The notes: generated by a model not told the origin, from the letters alone. Numbered from the stretch's first letter, positions 8,131 to 17,981 are shown. The stretch: DNA of 64,000 nucleotides from Streptomyces vinaceus (GCF_008704935.1 NZ_CP023692.1:2551001-2615000); one strand, 5' to 3'. A program made the numbers and translations.

Positions 8131-9248
8131 GCACCGGGCGCGATCGAGGGCGCGGCGCCGGCCGCTCCGGTGGAACCGGTGCCCGCACCGGGGGACTGCG
8201 GCCCTTCTCCCCGTTCTCGATCAAGACCAAGCTGGGCACGCTCGTCGTGGTCTCGGTCTTCATCACGACGGGGCTGCTGATGGTGGCGGTGCGCACCAGC
8301 ACCGAGTTCCGGTTCATCACGGTCTTCTCGGTGATCGCCTCGATGCTGATCACGCAGTTCGTGGCGCACAGCCTGACCGCGCCGCTGGACGAGATGACCA
8401 CGGTGGCCCGGGCGATATCCGACGGGGACTACACGCGCCGGGTGCGCGACGCCGGGCGCCGCGACGAACTGGGCGACCTGGCCTCCACCATCAACCTGAT
8501 GGCGGACGACCTGGAGGCGGTGGACCGGCACCGCAAGGAGCTGGTCGCCAACGTCTCGCACGAGCTGCGCACGCCGATCGCGGCGCTGCGGGCCGTACTG
8601 GAGAACGTGGTGGACGGGGTCTCGGCCGCCGATCCCGAGACCATGCGCACGATGCTGAAGCAGACCGAGCGCCTGGGCCGGCTCGTGGAGACCCTGCTGG
8701 ACCTGTCCCGGGTGGACAACGGGGTCGTGCCGCTGAAGGCGCGCCGCTTCGAGGTGTGGCCGTACCTGTCGGGCGTGCTGAAGGAATCGGGTCTCGCGGC
8801 CGCCGGCCGGCCGGGCCTGACCTCCGGCTCCGGCGGGCACACGCGCAACGACGTACACCTGCACCTGGACGTGTTCCCGCCCGAGCTGACGGCGTACGCG
8901 GACGCCGAGCGCCTGCACCAGGTGGTGGCGAACCTGATCGACAACGCGGTCAAGCACAGCCCGCCGCACGGCCGGGTCACCGTCCGGGCCCGGGAGGCCG
9001 ACGCGCCCGGGAGCCTGGCGCTGGAGGTACGGGACGAGGGCCCGGGGATCCCGGAGGCCGAGCGGCACCGGGTCTTCGAGCGGTTCAACCGGGGCAGCGC
9101 GAACGGCGGCGACGGGGGCACCGGACTGGGCCTGGCGATCGCCCGCTGGGCCGTGGGCCTGCACGGAGGACGTATCGGGGTGGCCGAATCGTCACGCGGG
9201 TGCCGCATCCTCGTCACGCTTCCGGGCAGCTCCCCGGCGTCACATTGA
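8127..9248 (+). CDS. Sensor histidine kinase partner of the upstream response regulator
   Basis: A 373-residue membrane kinase. The N-terminus (1-30) is Gly/Arg-rich and disordered. Two closely spaced hydrophobic segments at about 35-55 and 62-82 leave almost no periplasmic sensor, so it probably senses at the membrane or inside the cell. HAMP lies at about 83-135, HisKA has phosphoacceptor His145 in NVSHELRTP, and HATPase_c carries the N-box NLIDNAVKH and G-boxes DEGPGIP and GTGLGLAI. The GTG start overlaps the regulator stop. No clear hairpin follows, so read-through toward kgd cannot be excluded. Confidence 0.93.
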   Translation: MSTGRDRGRGAGRSGGTGARTGGLRPFSPFSIKTKLGTLVVVSVFITTGLLMVAVRTSTEFRFITVFSVIASMLITQFVAHSLTAPLDEMTTVARAISDGDYTRRVRDAGRRDELGDLASTINLMADDLEAVDRHRKELVANVSHELRTPIAALRAVLENVVDGVSAADPETMRTMLKQTERLGRLVETLLDLSRVDNGVVPLKARRFEVWPYLSGVLKESGLAAAGRPGLTSGSGGHTRNDVHLHLDVFPPELTAYADAERLHQVVANLIDNAVKHSPPHGRVTVRAREADAPGSLALEVRDEGPGIPEAERHRVFERFNRGSANGGDGGTGLGLAIARWAVGLHGGRIGVAESSRGCRILVTLPGSSPASH

Positions 9249-9507
9249 CGTAGGGTTCGAGTGCGTAGGACATGATCTCGGCCACACGTGCCCGGGGTCC
9301 GTCAGGGGTGCGAAGCCATGGGGGCCGCAACCACGCTGCCCCCTACCCGAACCAGGCTCGTTTCCCGCCATTCAGAGCGGCGAAACCCGCCGTTCGGTGT
9401 GACCTACATGACGTATCTCCCGCCCGGTCTGCATCCACCGGCCAGGGAGGCGTAGCCTTTATTCCCGCTGTCCATACCTTGTGAAGCGGAAGAGGGCGGT
9501 TGCCGCC

Positions 9508-12500
9508 GTGTCGCCACAGTCCCCCAGTAACCCGAGCACCACGACCGAAGCAGCAGAGGGCGGGAAGACCCCTGCCTCAGGCTTCGGTGCCAACGAGTGG
9601 CTCGTCGACGAGATCTATCAGCAGTACCTCCAGGACCCGAATTCGGTCGACCGGGCCTGGTGGGACTTCTTCGCCGACTACAAGCCGGGGGGCGCTGCGT
9701 CTCCGGTGAAGCCGGACGAGCCCAGGAAGTCCCCGACGACGGACGGCGCCTCCGCACAGGCCGCCGCCGCTGTCACCCCGCAGGTCTCCGACGCCGCCGC
9801 CACGGGGGCGGCGCGCGCCGCCGCCGCGCCCTCGCCTGCCGCCGCGCCCACGCCTGTGTCAGCTCCTGCCCCTGCTCCTGCCACCCCCTCTGGTGCCCCT
9901 GCTGTGACTGTCACCTCCCAGGCCCAGGCCGCCGCACCGGCCGCCGCAGCCCCTCAGGCCCCGGCTCCGGCCGCCGCGCCCGTCGCCGCCCCCGCCGCCG
10001 CCCAGAAGGCCGCGCCCGCCGCCGAGGCCCCCGCGGGCCCCGAGCTGGTGACGCTCCGCGGCCCGGCGGCCGCCGTTGCCAAGAACATGAACGCCTCCCT
10101 CGACGTCCCGACGGCCACGTCCGTCCGCGCCGTCCCGGTGAAGCTGCTGTTCGACAACCGCATCGTCATCAACAACCACCTCAAGCGCGCCCGGGGCGGG
10201 AAGATCTCCTTCACGCACCTGATCGGCTACGCCATGGTGCAGGCCATCAAGGCCATGCCGTCGATGAACTACTCCTTCGCGGAGAAGGACGGCAAGCCCA
10301 CCCTGGTCAAGCCGGAGCACGTGAACTTCGGCCTCGCGATCGACCTGGTGAAGCCGAACGGCGACCGCCAGCTCGTCGTCGCCGGCATCAAGAAGGCCGA
10401 GACCCTCAACTTCTTCGAGTTCTGGCAGGCGTACGAGGACATCGTCCGCCGCGCCCGCGTCGGCAAGCTGACGATGGACGACTTCACCGGCGTCACCGTC
10501 TCGCTGACCAACCCCGGCGGCCTGGGCACCGTCCACTCCGTGCCCCGCCTGATGCCCGGGCAGTCGGTCATCATGGGCGTCGGCTCCATGGACTACCCCG
10601 CCGAGTTCCAGGGCACCTCGCAGGACACCCTGAACAAGCTGGGCATCTCCAAGGTCATGACCCTGACCTCGACCTACGACCACCGGGTCATCCAGGGCGC
10701 GGCCTCCGGCGAGTTCCTGCGCATCGTCGCGAACATGCTGCTCGGCGAGAGCGGCTTCTACGACGACGTCTTCGAGGCGCTGCGCATCCCGTACGAGCCG
10801 GTCCGCTGGCTCCGGGACATCGACGCCTCGCACGACGACGACGTCACGAAGGCCGCCCGCGTCTTCGAGCTGATCCACTCCTACCGGGTCCGCGGCCACG
10901 TCATGGCCGACACCGACCCGCTGGAGTACAAGCAGCGCAAGCACCCCGACCTCGACATCACCGAGCACGGCCTCACCCTGTGGGACCTGGAGCGCGAGTT
11001 CGCGGTCGGCGGCTTCTCCGGCAAGTCGATGATGAAGCTGCGCGACATCCTCGGCGTCCTGCGCGACTCGTACTGCCGCACCACCGGCGTCGAGTTCATG
11101 CACATCCAGGACCCGAAGCAGCGCCGCTGGATCCAGGACCGCATCGAGCGCCCGCACACCAAGCCGGAGCGCGAGGAGCAGCTGCGCATCCTGCGCCGCC
11201 TGAACGCGGCGGAGGCCTTCGAGACCTTCCTGCAGACGAAGTACGTCGGCCAGAAGCGCTTCTCGCTGGAGGGCGGCGAGTCCGTCATCCCGCTGCTCGA
11301 CGCCGTCATCGACTCGGCCGCCGAGGCCCGCCTCGACGAGGTCGTCATCGGCATGGCCCACCGCGGCCGCCTGAACGTGCTGGCGAACATCGTCGGCAAG
11401 TCGTACGCGCAGATCTTCCGCGAGTTCGAGGGCAACCTCGACCCGAAGTCCATGCACGGCTCCGGCGACGTCAAGTACCACCTGGGCGCCGAGGGCACCT
11501 TCACGGGCCTGGACGGGGAGCAGATCAAGGTCTCGCTCGTCGCCAACCCCTCGCACCTGGAGGCCGTCGACCCGGTCCTGGAGGGCGTCGCCCGCGCCAA
11601 GCAGGACGTCATCAACAAGGGCGGCACGGACTTCACCGTCCTGCCCGTCGCCCTGCACGGTGACGCGGCCTTCGCCGGCCAGGGTGTCGTCGCCGAGACC
11701 CTGAACATGTCGCAGCTGCGCGGCTACCGCACCGGCGGCACCGTGCACGTGGTCATCAACAACCAGGTCGGCTTCACCGCCGCCCCGGAGTCCTCGCGTT
11801 CCTCGATGTACGCGACCGACGTGGCCCGCATGATCGAGGCGCCGATCTTCCACGTGAACGGCGACGACCCGGAGGCCGTGGTCCGCATCGCGCGGCTCGC
11901 CTTCGAGTTCCGCCAGGCGTTCAACAAGGACGTCGTGATCGACCTCATCTGCTACCGCCGCCGCGGTCACAACGAGTCGGACAACCCGGCGTTCACGCAG
12001 CCGCTGATGTACGACCTGATCGACAAGAAGCGCTCGGTGCGCAAGCTGTACACCGAGTCCCTCATCGGTCGCGGCGACATCACGCTGGAAGAGGCCGAGC
12101 AGGCGCTCCAGGACTTCCAGGGCCAGCTGGAGAAGGTCTTCGCGGAGGTCCGCGAGGCCGCGACCTCCCCCGCCGCCGGCACCCCGGTGACGCCCGCGCA
12201 GACCGCGCAGGAGTTCCCGGTCCCCGTGAACACCGCGATCTCGCAGGACGTGGTCAAGCGGATCGCCGAGTCCCAGGTCAACATCCCGGACCACGTCACC
12301 GTGCACCCGCGTCTGCTGCCGCAGCTGCAGCGCCGCGCGGCGATGATCGACGAGGGCACGATCGACTGGGGCATGGGCGAGACCCTGGCCTTCGGCTCGC
12401 TGCTGATGGAGGGCACCCCGGTCCGCCTGTCGGGCCAGGACTCCCGCCGCGGTACGTTCGGCCAGCGCCACGCGGTCCTCATCGACCGGGAGACGGGCGA

Positions 12501-13410
12501 GGACTACACCCCGCTCCAGTACCTGTCGGACGACCAGGCCCGCTACAACGTCTACGACTCGCTGCTCTCCGAGTACGCGGCCATGGGCTTCGAGTACGGC
12601 TACTCGCTGGCCCGCCCGGACGCGCTGGTGCTGTGGGAGGCCCAGTTCGGTGACTTCGTCAACGGCGCGCAGACCGTCGTCGACGAGTTCATCTCCTCGG
12701 CCGAGCAGAAGTGGGGCCAGACCAGCGGCGTCACGCTGCTGCTGCCGCACGGCTACGAGGGCCAGGGCCCGGACCACTCGTCCGCCCGCCCGGAGCGCTT
12801 CCTCCAGATGTGCGCGCAGGACAACATGACGGTGGCCATGCCCACGCTGCCGTCGAACTACTTCCACCTGCTGCGCTGGCAGGTCCACAACCCGCACCAC
12901 AAGCCGCTCATCGTCTTCACCCCGAAGTCGATGCTGCGTCTGAAGGCGGCGGCGTCGAAGGCCGAGGAATTCACGAGCGGTTCGTTCCGCCCGGTCATCG
13001 GCGACTCGACGGTGGACCCGAACGCGGTCCGCAAGGTCGTCTTCTGCGCGGGCAAGGTCTACTACGACCTGGAGGCCGAGCGGGAGAAGCGCGGCATCAC
13101 GGACACCGCGATCATCCGCATCGAGCGGCTGTACCCGCTGGCGGGTGAGGAACTCCAGGCGGAGATCGCCAAGTTCCCGAACGCGGCGAAGTACATCTGG
13201 GCGCAGGAGGAGCCGGCGAACCAGGGCGCGTGGCCCTTCATCGCCCTCAACCTGATCGACCACCTCGACCTGGCGGTCGGCGCGGACGTCCCGGCGGGCG
13301 AGCGCCTGCGGCGCATCTCGCGCCCGCACGGCTCCTCCCCGGCGGTCGGCTCGGCGAAGCGCCACCAGGCGGAGCAGCAGCTCCTCCTGAACGAGGTCTT
13401 CGAGGCGTAA
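9508..13410 (+). CDS. kgd: Multifunctional 2-oxoglutarate decarboxylase/dehydrogenase with fused E2 acyltransferase domain
   Basis: A 1300-residue actinobacterial fusion that decarboxylates 2-oxoglutarate in the TCA cycle and feeds succinyl-CoA formation. Order: short E1 N-terminal helix ([16 protein letters not shown]); a long Ala/Pro-rich linker (about 65-165); an E2-type succinyltransferase domain (about 175-400, ending near [15 protein letters not shown]); then the E1 thiamine-diphosphate domains (about 480-1300) with [20 protein letters not shown] and [16 protein letters not shown]. As in the mycobacterial enzyme there is no lipoyl domain, so lipoyl must come from another E2. The GTG at 9508 (protein [10 protein letters not shown]) is chosen over the GTG at 9481 because GGAAGAGGG lies between them and the Streptomyces family begins MSPQ. 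A strong terminator follows. Confidence 0.95.
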   Translation: MSPQSPSNPSTTTEAAEGGKTPASGFGANEWLVDEIYQQYLQDPNSVDRAWWDFFADYKPGGAASPVKPDEPRKSPTTDGASAQAAAAVTPQVSDAAATGAARAAAAPSPAAAPTPVSAPAPAPATPSGAPAVTVTSQAQAAAPAAAAPQAPAPAAAPVAAPAAAQKAAPAAEAPAGPELVTLRGPAAAVAKNMNASLDVPTATSVRAVPVKLLFDNRIVINNHLKRARGGKISFTHLIGYAMVQAIKAMPSMNYSFAEKDGKPTLVKPEHVNFGLAIDLVKPNGDRQLVVAGIKKAETLNFFEFWQAYEDIVRRARVGKLTMDDFTGVTVSLTNPGGLGTVHSVPRLMPGQSVIMGVGSMDYPAEFQGTSQDTLNKLGISKVMTLTSTYDHRVIQGAASGEFLRIVANMLLGESGFYDDVFEALRIPYEPVRWLRDIDASHDDDVTKAARVFELIHSYRVRGHVMADTDPLEYKQRKHPDLDITEHGLTLWDLEREFAVGGFSGKSMMKLRDILGVLRDSYCRTTGVEFMHIQDPKQRRWIQDRIERPHTKPEREEQLRILRRLNAAEAFETFLQTKYVGQKRFSLEGGESVIPLLDAVIDSAAEARLDEVVIGMAHRGRLNVLANIVGKSYAQIFREFEGNLDPKSMHGSGDVKYHLGAEGTFTGLDGEQIKVSLVANPSHLEAVDPVLEGVARAKQDVINKGGTDFTVLPVALHGDAAFAGQGVVAETLNMSQLRGYRTGGTVHVVINNQVGFTAAPESSRSSMYATDVARMIEAPIFHVNGDDPEAVVRIARLAFEFRQAFNKDVVIDLICYRRRGHNESDNPAFTQPLMYDLIDKKRSVRKLYTESLIGRGDITLEEAEQALQDFQGQLEKVFAEVREAATSPAAGTPVTPAQTAQEFPVPVNTAISQDVVKRIAESQVNIPDHVTVHPRLLPQLQRRAAMIDEGTIDWGMGETLAFGSLLMEGTPVRLSGQDSRRGTFGQRHAVLIDRETGEDYTPLQYLSDDQARYNVYDSLLSEYAAMGFEYGYSLARPDALVLWEAQFGDFVNGAQTVVDEFISSAEQKWGQTSGVTLLLPHGYEGQGPDHSSARPERFLQMCAQDNMTVAMPTLPSNYFHLLRWQVHNPHHKPLIVFTPKSMLRLKAAASKAEEFTSGSFRPVIGDSTVDPNAVRKVVFCAGKVYYDLEAEREKRGITDTAIIRIERLYPLAGEELQAEIAKFPNAAKYIWAQEEPANQGAWPFIALNLIDHLDLAVGADVPAGERLRRISRPHGSSPAVGSAKRHQAEQQLLLNEVFEA

Positions 13411-13424
13411 ACCTAGCCGCCCGA

Positions 13425-13464
13425 CCGGAAGGCCCGGCCCCCTCACGGGGGCCGGGCCTTCCGG
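13425..13464 (+). terminator. Intrinsic terminator after kgd
   Basis: Perfect 17-bp stem CCGGAAGGCCCGGCCCC with its complement around a CTCAC-type loop, 15 bp after the kgd stop. Confidence 0.9.
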
Positions 13465-14029
13465 CTGTTCGGGGGGCTTCGCCGGGCGGGGCGGCGAGCG
13501 ACGGCATCCCCTTGGGCAGGGTCGGCCTGCGAGGGCGGTGTCTCCGTGGGCGGCATCCCACCACCCCGCATCAGGGAGGGCTTGGGGGTTTCCCGTCAGT
13601 CTCATCGTCTCTCCGCGCCGAGCCGCCCTGTCAAGGGCGCTCCCTCCGGTCGCGTCGCTCCGCGATGGCCTTCGGCCACCCTGGACAGGCCGCCCCGGCC
13701 CGGACATACGAAGACTGCCGGGAACCCCCCAAAAGAACGGCACGGGGCGGAGAGCAATGCACGGGCAGATCAGGGAGCGACTGCCCGCTTCCCCGGGGCC
13801 GACCGGCCAAGGCCCACCACCCCGGCCGGGCAGGGTCGGGGGCGGCTCTACCTGCATGAAACGGCGAGCAGCAGCCCATCGGGAGCCGCCGATCGCGTCT
13901 GCTCGCTACACGCTCCTCACCGACGGCGTCCGACGGCCGTCGGTGGCTGGACATGGGCCGCCACGGATCGCCATGCGGCTGAGCCGGTCTGGCGGCGAGC
14001 AGCCCGCCATGGGCTGGTCGCCGGGGCGT
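13465..14029. other. Non-coding, repeat-bearing spacer left of the XRE island
   Basis: No convincing gene on either strand: the open frames overlap in several frames and lack ribosome sites and protein-like composition. It contains the left copy of the inverted repeat (13850-13935) and a segment at about 13540-13570 resembling the inverse of 16465-16490. It looks like decayed or interspersed repeat DNA. Confidence 0.55.
13850..13935 (+). repeat. Left copy of an ~86-bp degenerate inverted repeat flanking the XRE island
   Basis: Aligned by eye to the reverse complement of 16329-16413 with about 84% identity and one 1-base gap. Exact shared blocks include AGCAGCCCATC and GGCGTCCGACG. Confidence 0.75.
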
Positions 14030-14203
14030 TCACCGGCGGGCCCGGAGTTCGGGGTGGTGGCGCATGATCAGGACGTTCATGTCGCTCACGCGCGAGCGGT
14101 CACGGTCCACCTGGGCCTGGAAACGGGCCAAGACGAGGGCGGCGCACTCGGCGCAGGAGTCCGGAGGGACCGGCAGCCGCGGGAACAGGTCGGCGGCCTC
14201 CAT
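14030..14203 (-). CDS. Small protein of unknown function (57 aa), CxxC-containing
   Basis: A 57-residue protein starting MEAADLFPRLPVPPDSCAEC and ending HHPELRARR. Two cysteines in a CAEC pair and a following amphipathic helix (LVLARFQAQVDRDRSRVSDM) are the visible features; no domain is recognised. Its ATG (14201-14203) overlaps the stop of the upstream 74-residue gene by one base (TGATG), so the two are translationally coupled and support each other as real genes. It belongs to the small minus-strand set with the XRE regulator. A metal-binding or redox role for CAEC is possible but unproven. Confidence 0.6.
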   Translation of the reverse strand: MEAADLFPRLPVPPDSCAECAALVLARFQAQVDRDRSRVSDMNVLIMRHHPELRARR

Positions 14204-14427
14204 CAGACGGCCTGGATGTTGGCCACGGCCGTGGAGATCTCCCGCCCGGACGGGCCACGGACGTACGCCAGCTTCACCCAGTGCTCACGGGCGGGGGTGT
14301 CCGAGACGTCCTCCCGGACCACCGCCATGAGCTCACCCTCGACACCGGACGCGATGTCACGCACCCGCTTGCGGAGCAGCTCGTGAGGGAGATCCTCGAA
14401 AGGACGGGGTACTGCTTCATGCATCAC
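14203..14427 (-). CDS. Small protein of unknown function (74 aa)
   Basis: A 74-residue soluble protein beginning MMHEAVPRPFEDLPHELLR. It holds a charged N-terminal helix, then a beta-rich middle (GELMAVVREDV ... REHWVKLAYVRG). No known domain is recognised. It lies downstream of the XRE-TPR regulator but after a terminator-like hairpin (14486-14519), so it probably has its own promoter in the 14428-14485 gap, and it is coupled to the 57-residue gene. Codon use is less GC-biased than the core genes, as for the rest of this island. Pairs of this kind beside XRE regulators are common in Streptomyces accessory DNA, but their role is not known to me. Confidence 0.62.
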   Translation of the reverse strand: MMHEAVPRPFEDLPHELLRKRVRDIASGVEGELMAVVREDVSDTPAREHWVKLAYVRGPSGREISTAVANIQAV

Positions 14428-14485
14428 GGGGTATCACTCCCTGCCTCGTCTGCCGGTGGTGAGACGAGTGTGGGAGCAGGACAAG

Positions 14486-14519
14486 GCCCCGACTATCACG
14501 ACATATTGATAGCCGGGGC
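14486..14519 (-). terminator. Terminator after the XRE regulator
   Basis: Stem GCCCCG-A-CTATCA / TGATAG-C-CGGGGC with a single internal mismatch and an 8-base AT-rich loop, starting 17 bp after the regulator stop. Confidence 0.7.
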
Positions 14520-14536
14520 GGATGGTTCACGCAGCG

Positions 14537-15721
14537 TTATGCGCCGAGCCAGGAGCCGTACGACAAGAAAGAATCAGGGAGTTGGCGGCGGGCTGCTTCC
14601 AAACCTGCGTACGTCTCACGGACGGTCTGGTGATATCGAGCCTGCTGGGGCGCGGACTTCCTCGCCCTCAGCAGGTTCTGGAACGAGGCGTCGAGGTCGC
14701 CAGTCCACATCTGCGCTCGGGCCAGCTCCGCATAGTGGTGCGATCTACGGGACTTCGGCCAGTCGGCCGGGATCGTCACGCTCCGGCCCGCTTGCGCGGC
14801 CTGACCGTACTCGTCGAGTTCGGCAAGCACACTCACCCTGTGCACGGCAACGTTCGTCGGCCCGAATGCCAGCCAGTACGTGCTGACGGCCTCCCCCGTG
14901 CCGGCGGCGATCCGCTCAGCTTCGGAGAGATGTCCCTCGGCGCGACCGCCGTCCTTCGACCGTCCGGCCATCACCGCCGCGCCGAGATGCAACTGTCCGG
15001 TGACGACCTCCCGTTCCCGGGACGGGTCCGCCTGCGCCAGGGTCCGCAGTCCGAGGTCTACCAGTCGCTCGCCGGTACGGTACTCGCCGTCCCTGAGGTA
15101 GGTGAGCGCACGCATGTACCGGTACATGCCGCCGAAGACGGCGTCGGATGCCCGCTCCGCCGCCCAGTCCATACGGGCCAGGGCCAGCGCGGCCAGGTCG
15201 TAGTACCCGAGCTTGCTGGCGACGTCATAGGAGGTGCGGTACAGGCTGGCCAGCAGCAGCCACCGTTCCCGGCCGGGCAGCGCGTGTGCTGCCGTGGTGG
15301 CCTCTTGGATGAGACCGGGGAGCCGGCTCGCAGTCTGCTTGATCTCCCCGGCGCGGACCGCGACGAGGAGCGCCTCGGCGTCATCGATGAGGAGCGGGTG
15401 GGCTCGCGGACGGATGTCCGGGTCGGCGCCGAGGTCGTACACATCGAGGGCCTGGCGGATCGGCCGGATCAAGATGTCCAGTTCGTCAGCACGCAGTTCG
15501 GTGGCGTACGGCTGCCCGGTGATCGTGTCGACGGACACCCGAAGAGCGCGGGCGACGGCGGCGATCAGGTGCGGACTGGCCGGAATGACGCCCTGTTCGG
15601 TCTTGGTGTACGTGCTGTACGGGACCTGGGAGAGGTCCGATACCGCCTGCTGGGTGAGGTGGCGTTCGAGACGCAGGCGCTTCATGCGCGCGCCGGTGTG
15701 GTCGTTCGATAGAGAGTGCAT
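14537..15721 (-). CDS. XRE-family helix-turn-helix regulator with TPR-like C-terminal domain
   Basis: A 394-residue protein. The N-terminal HTH_XRE domain (about 10-70) reads RLERHLTQQAVSDLSQVPYS followed by TITGQP. From about 90 onward it is all-helical with TPR-like spacing (LLASLYRTSYDVASKLGYYDLA, MYRYMRALTYLRDG), the architecture of peptide- or cofactor-sensing regulators such as the RRNPP-like group. The ATG at 15721 has GGGAG upstream. It is divergent from the HEAT-like gene (15833) and upstream of two tiny genes. The set is bounded by inverted degenerate repeats and has lower GC wobble, which suggests acquisition. Target genes and ligand are unknown; the immediate neighbours are the obvious candidates. 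Confidence 0.85.
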   Translation of the reverse strand: MHSLSNDHTGARMKRLRLERHLTQQAVSDLSQVPYSTYTKTEQGVIPASPHLIAAVARALRVSVDTITGQPYATELRADELDILIRPIRQALDVYDLGADPDIRPRAHPLLIDDAEALLVAVRAGEIKQTASRLPGLIQEATTAAHALPGRERWLLLASLYRTSYDVASKLGYYDLAALALARMDWAAERASDAVFGGMYRYMRALTYLRDGEYRTGERLVDLGLRTLAQADPSREREVVTGQLHLGAAVMAGRSKDGGRAEGHLSEAERIAAGTGEAVSTYWLAFGPTNVAVHRVSVLAELDEYGQAAQAGRSVTIPADWPKSRRSHHYAELARAQMWTGDLDASFQNLLRARKSAPQQARYHQTVRETYAGLEAARRQLPDSFLSYGSWLGA

Positions 15722-15832
15722 GCTGGCTCCCGTTCAGACTCGACACGTGAACGGTACCGGTACACGGCGAAATCTCCTTCTCGGTCCATGTGCTGGGCTT
15801 GGGACAGATGCCATTGGCAGGAGAGGAGCGGG

Positions 15833-16282
15833 GTGGGGACGATCCTCAAGGGCATAAGCCGCATACGGTGGTACCAGCTGACGCATGCCTATGGGTCCGC
15901 GCAGGACGTGCCGGGTCGGCTCTCGCGAGTGGCGTGGGGCGATGTGCGAACGAGCGTCGATGCACTGAGTGACCTGGGCTTGTGGCTCGGCGAGCTGGCG
16001 GTCTTCGATGCAACCGTCGCGGCTGTTCCGTTCCTCTGGGATCTCGCCACGGCCGACTCGGTCAACAACCGGGCCGCAGTGATCGAGCTGCTGCAAGCGA
16101 TCCTCGAACATGGCAATCCTCCGCAGATCGAAGTGCAGCTAGCGGCTCACCGCGCCGTGCTCACCGGCAGGGACACCTTGGGCATGCTGGCCACCGGCTC
16201 GGATCCGGCGGTACGTGCGGCGGCCCATGCTCTGCGGGCAGCGATCGACGGCCATACCTGCGAGGCCTGCCGTCCAGCCTGA
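15833..16282 (+). CDS. HEAT-repeat-like protein of unknown function (149 aa)
   Basis: Soluble helical protein, 149 residues from the GTG at 15833, which has AGGAG just upstream; earlier in-frame starts encode an implausible Arg/Ser-rich leader. The pattern IRWYQLTHAYGSA ... VFDATVAAVPFLWDLA ... NRAAVIELLQAILEHG ... DPAVRAAAHALRAAI is typical of HEAT/Armadillo-type repeats found in many Streptomyces accessory proteins. It ends with a CEACRPA tail carrying a C-x2-C pair. It is divergent from the XRE regulator across a 111-bp gap and probably co-regulated with it. A scaffold role is inferred from the fold; it may belong to a conflict or immunity module, but nothing here proves that. Confidence 0.7.
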   Translation: MGTILKGISRIRWYQLTHAYGSAQDVPGRLSRVAWGDVRTSVDALSDLGLWLGELAVFDATVAAVPFLWDLATADSVNNRAAVIELLQAILEHGNPPQIEVQLAAHRAVLTGRDTLGMLATGSDPAVRAAAHALRAAIDGHTCEACRPA

Positions 16283-16328
16283 CGGCCGTCGCGTGGACAC
16301 ACCCTTCGGGCGACCAGCCCCGGAAGGG

Positions 16329-16413
16329 CGTCGGACGCCGGCGATGAGGAGCGCGTAGCGATCGACGCGATCAGTGGCCCCTGATGGGCTGCTGGTCGCT
16401 GTTGCGTGCAGGT
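16329..16413 (-). repeat. Right copy of the ~86-bp degenerate inverted repeat
   Basis: Reverse complement matches 13850-13935 at about 84% by eye. Together the two copies bracket 2.4 kb that contains all four island genes. Confidence 0.75.
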
Positions 16414-16710
16414 TGGGCCGTCGCCCGGGTCGGGGGGCGTCTGGTGGTGCGGCTTGGGTGGGTGCCGCCCACGGAACCACAGCCCGGCGGTGAAGACCCC
16501 GCGCGCGAAGCCCCGCGAGCTCCTCACGACCGGGCGCCCCCGGTCGTTGATGATCTTACCGATCCATGACGTGGCCCTTGCGGATCGTCCACAACTCCCT
16601 TTCCGCCCCTAGCGTGTTCGTACATCCCCGAGTGCGATCGGTCGGCGCGAGCCGCAGCCGATACCGGTTCGATCTCTGGGAAGCCCGAAATTTCACGAGA
16701 AGGCGGAACA
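16414..16710. other. Non-coding spacer right of the XRE island
   Basis: No credible gene. 16465-16490 resembles the inverse of about 13540-13570 near the left repeat. The last ~100 bases are presumably the promoter of the coiled-coil gene; no consensus promoter could be assigned with confidence. Confidence 0.45.
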
Positions 16711-17385
16711 ATGACGGTCGAGACGCTTCCCCTCTGCGCCTACCCGGAGTGCACCAACCACCCCGAAGCGCCGACGCCCGGCAACCCCGAGCCCCGGTAC
16801 TGCGCCCACCCCGACCACAACGCGCTGGGCGCGTTCCGCAAGTTCCGGGCCAAGCGGCAGCAGCGCAAGGACGAGAAGCGTCAGGCGGCCGAGGCCAAGA
16901 AGACCGCCGGAGCGGCCCCCGCCGCGGACGCCCTCCCCGCCTCGGACGTGTCCGGCCCCCGCGCCGACCTCGTGTCGCTCATCTCCCGGCTGTCCACGGA
17001 CCTTCCCGGCTACATCGAGGAACTGGCCCTCATCACGGACTCGGCCGCCGCCGAGGAGCGCATCCGGACCGTGACCCAGGCCTCGGCCCAGCGGACCCTG
17101 GACGCCGAACAGCGCACCGCGCTGGCGGAGGAGGCCGCTGACATGGCCGTCGCCCAACTGGACTTGGCCAAGCACCGGTTCGAGGAGGAGGCGGACAAGA
17201 TCCGCCAGGAGGCCGCGCAGCAGATGGCGGACGTGGCGTTCGTACGGGCCGAGCTGGAGCGCTACCGCGAGCGGGTCGCCCAGCTGGAGGAGCGGCTCGA
17301 CGCGGTACGCGAGGAGGCGGACGCGGCGCGCCGGGAGCGCAGCGAGCTCGCACAGCAGGCCGAACAGCACCGGTGCGGGGTCTGA
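16711..17385 (+). CDS. Coiled-coil protein with N-terminal Cys/His cluster, unknown function
   Basis: A 224-residue protein with two parts. The N-terminus has [10 protein letters not shown] ... YCAHPDH, a C-x4-C ... C-x-H arrangement that could bind zinc. From about 100 to 220 there is an uninterrupted, highly charged coiled coil (for example [19 protein letters not shown]). A KfrA-like or structural DNA-binding role is conceivable, but no family is recognised with confidence. The ATG at 16711 has AAGGCGG upstream. It lies between the XRE island and the small secreted protein, on the plus strand, facing the convergent end of the fxs locus. Confidence 0.75.
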   Translation: MTVETLPLCAYPECTNHPEAPTPGNPEPRYCAHPDHNALGAFRKFRAKRQQRKDEKRQAAEAKKTAGAAPAADALPASDVSGPRADLVSLISRLSTDLPGYIEELALITDSAAAEERIRTVTQASAQRTLDAEQRTALAEEAADMAVAQLDLAKHRFEEEADKIRQEAAQQMADVAFVRAELERYRERVAQLEERLDAVREEADAARRERSELAQQAEQHRCGV

Positions 17386-17515
17386 GATCCGGCAACTCCA
17401 ATCGGACCGCAGGTCGATGCGACGACTCGCCAGAGGTCCCCCGACCCGACGTGCCCCATGTGTTCTCAGGCCCGTCCCACCACACCATCACTTCATCACC
17501 ACCACCGGAGGAAAC

Positions 17516-17890
17516 ATGTCCAAGACCGTCAAGCGGAGCACCCGGCTGGCAACCGTCGCCGGGATGGTGGCGGCCGTCGGTGCGGGAATGCTCGTGACCG
17601 CGCCCGCGAGCCAGGCGGCTCCGGTGGCGGCCTTCCGCCTCAGCAACTTCTCGGCGACCATCGCGAACATCTGCGTCCACACGGACGTCGCGACGAAGTG
17701 CTCGGGAAACATAGCGGCAGGAAAGAGCGAGGTGTACAAGGTGGAGTACAAGGGGGCCGGCAACTGGTACTGCACTTCGACCGCGAAGGGGCTGACCGGC
17801 ACCGCGAGCACCCCTTATTTCAGCCGGGCCAACGTCAAGGAATGCGCCGAGGTCGGCAATATTTTCGGTGCCAGCATCATGCTCAAGTGA
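17516..17890 (+). CDS. Small secreted protein with four cysteines (124 aa)
   Basis: Sec-type signal peptide at 1-35 (MSKTVKRSTRLATVAGMVAA, then AxA cleavage near APASQAA). The mature protein of about 89 residues has four cysteines spaced like two disulfides (NICVH, TKCSG, WYCTS, KECAE). It has a beta-rich pattern (VEYKGAGNWYC, TPYFSRANV), no catalytic motif and no recognised family; it may be a small extracellular binding or structural protein. The ATG at 17516 is chosen over an upstream in-frame start because a perfect GGAGGA lies seven bases before it and only this start gives a signal peptide. It is convergent with fxsT. Confidence 0.8.
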   Translation: MSKTVKRSTRLATVAGMVAAVGAGMLVTAPASQAAPVAAFRLSNFSATIANICVHTDVATKCSGNIAAGKSEVYKVEYKGAGNWYCTSTAKGLTGTASTPYFSRANVKECAEVGNIFGASIMLK

Positions 17891-17959
17891 CCGTCACCGG
17901 GAGTTCTGGAATACCCCTTCGCCTCCTCTTACGGCTAAGCGGTCCGGAGGGCTCCGGCG

Positions 17960-17981
17960 CCGTCGTCGCGTCGCACGACGG
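17960..17981. terminator. Weak hairpin between convergent secreted-protein gene and fxsT
   Basis: Seven-bp stem CCGTCGT/ACGACGG with an 8-base loop in the 160-bp convergent gap; may serve either strand. Confidence 0.4.

Noticed and set aside
9859..13857. A 1332-codon open frame on the minus strand
   Set aside because: It is antisense to kgd, Gly/Arg/Asp/Val-rich without domains, and arises from codon bias of the true gene.
13741..13860. Possible att site or tRNA remnant near the left repeat
   Set aside because: No tRNA-like cloverleaf or short direct repeat pair was found, and no integrase gene is present.
13538..14067. Overlapping open frames of 170-280 codons left of the XRE island
   Set aside because: Several frames on both strands are open at once, with Arg/Pro-rich translations, no ribosome sites and no domains. 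The DNA carries decayed repeats instead.
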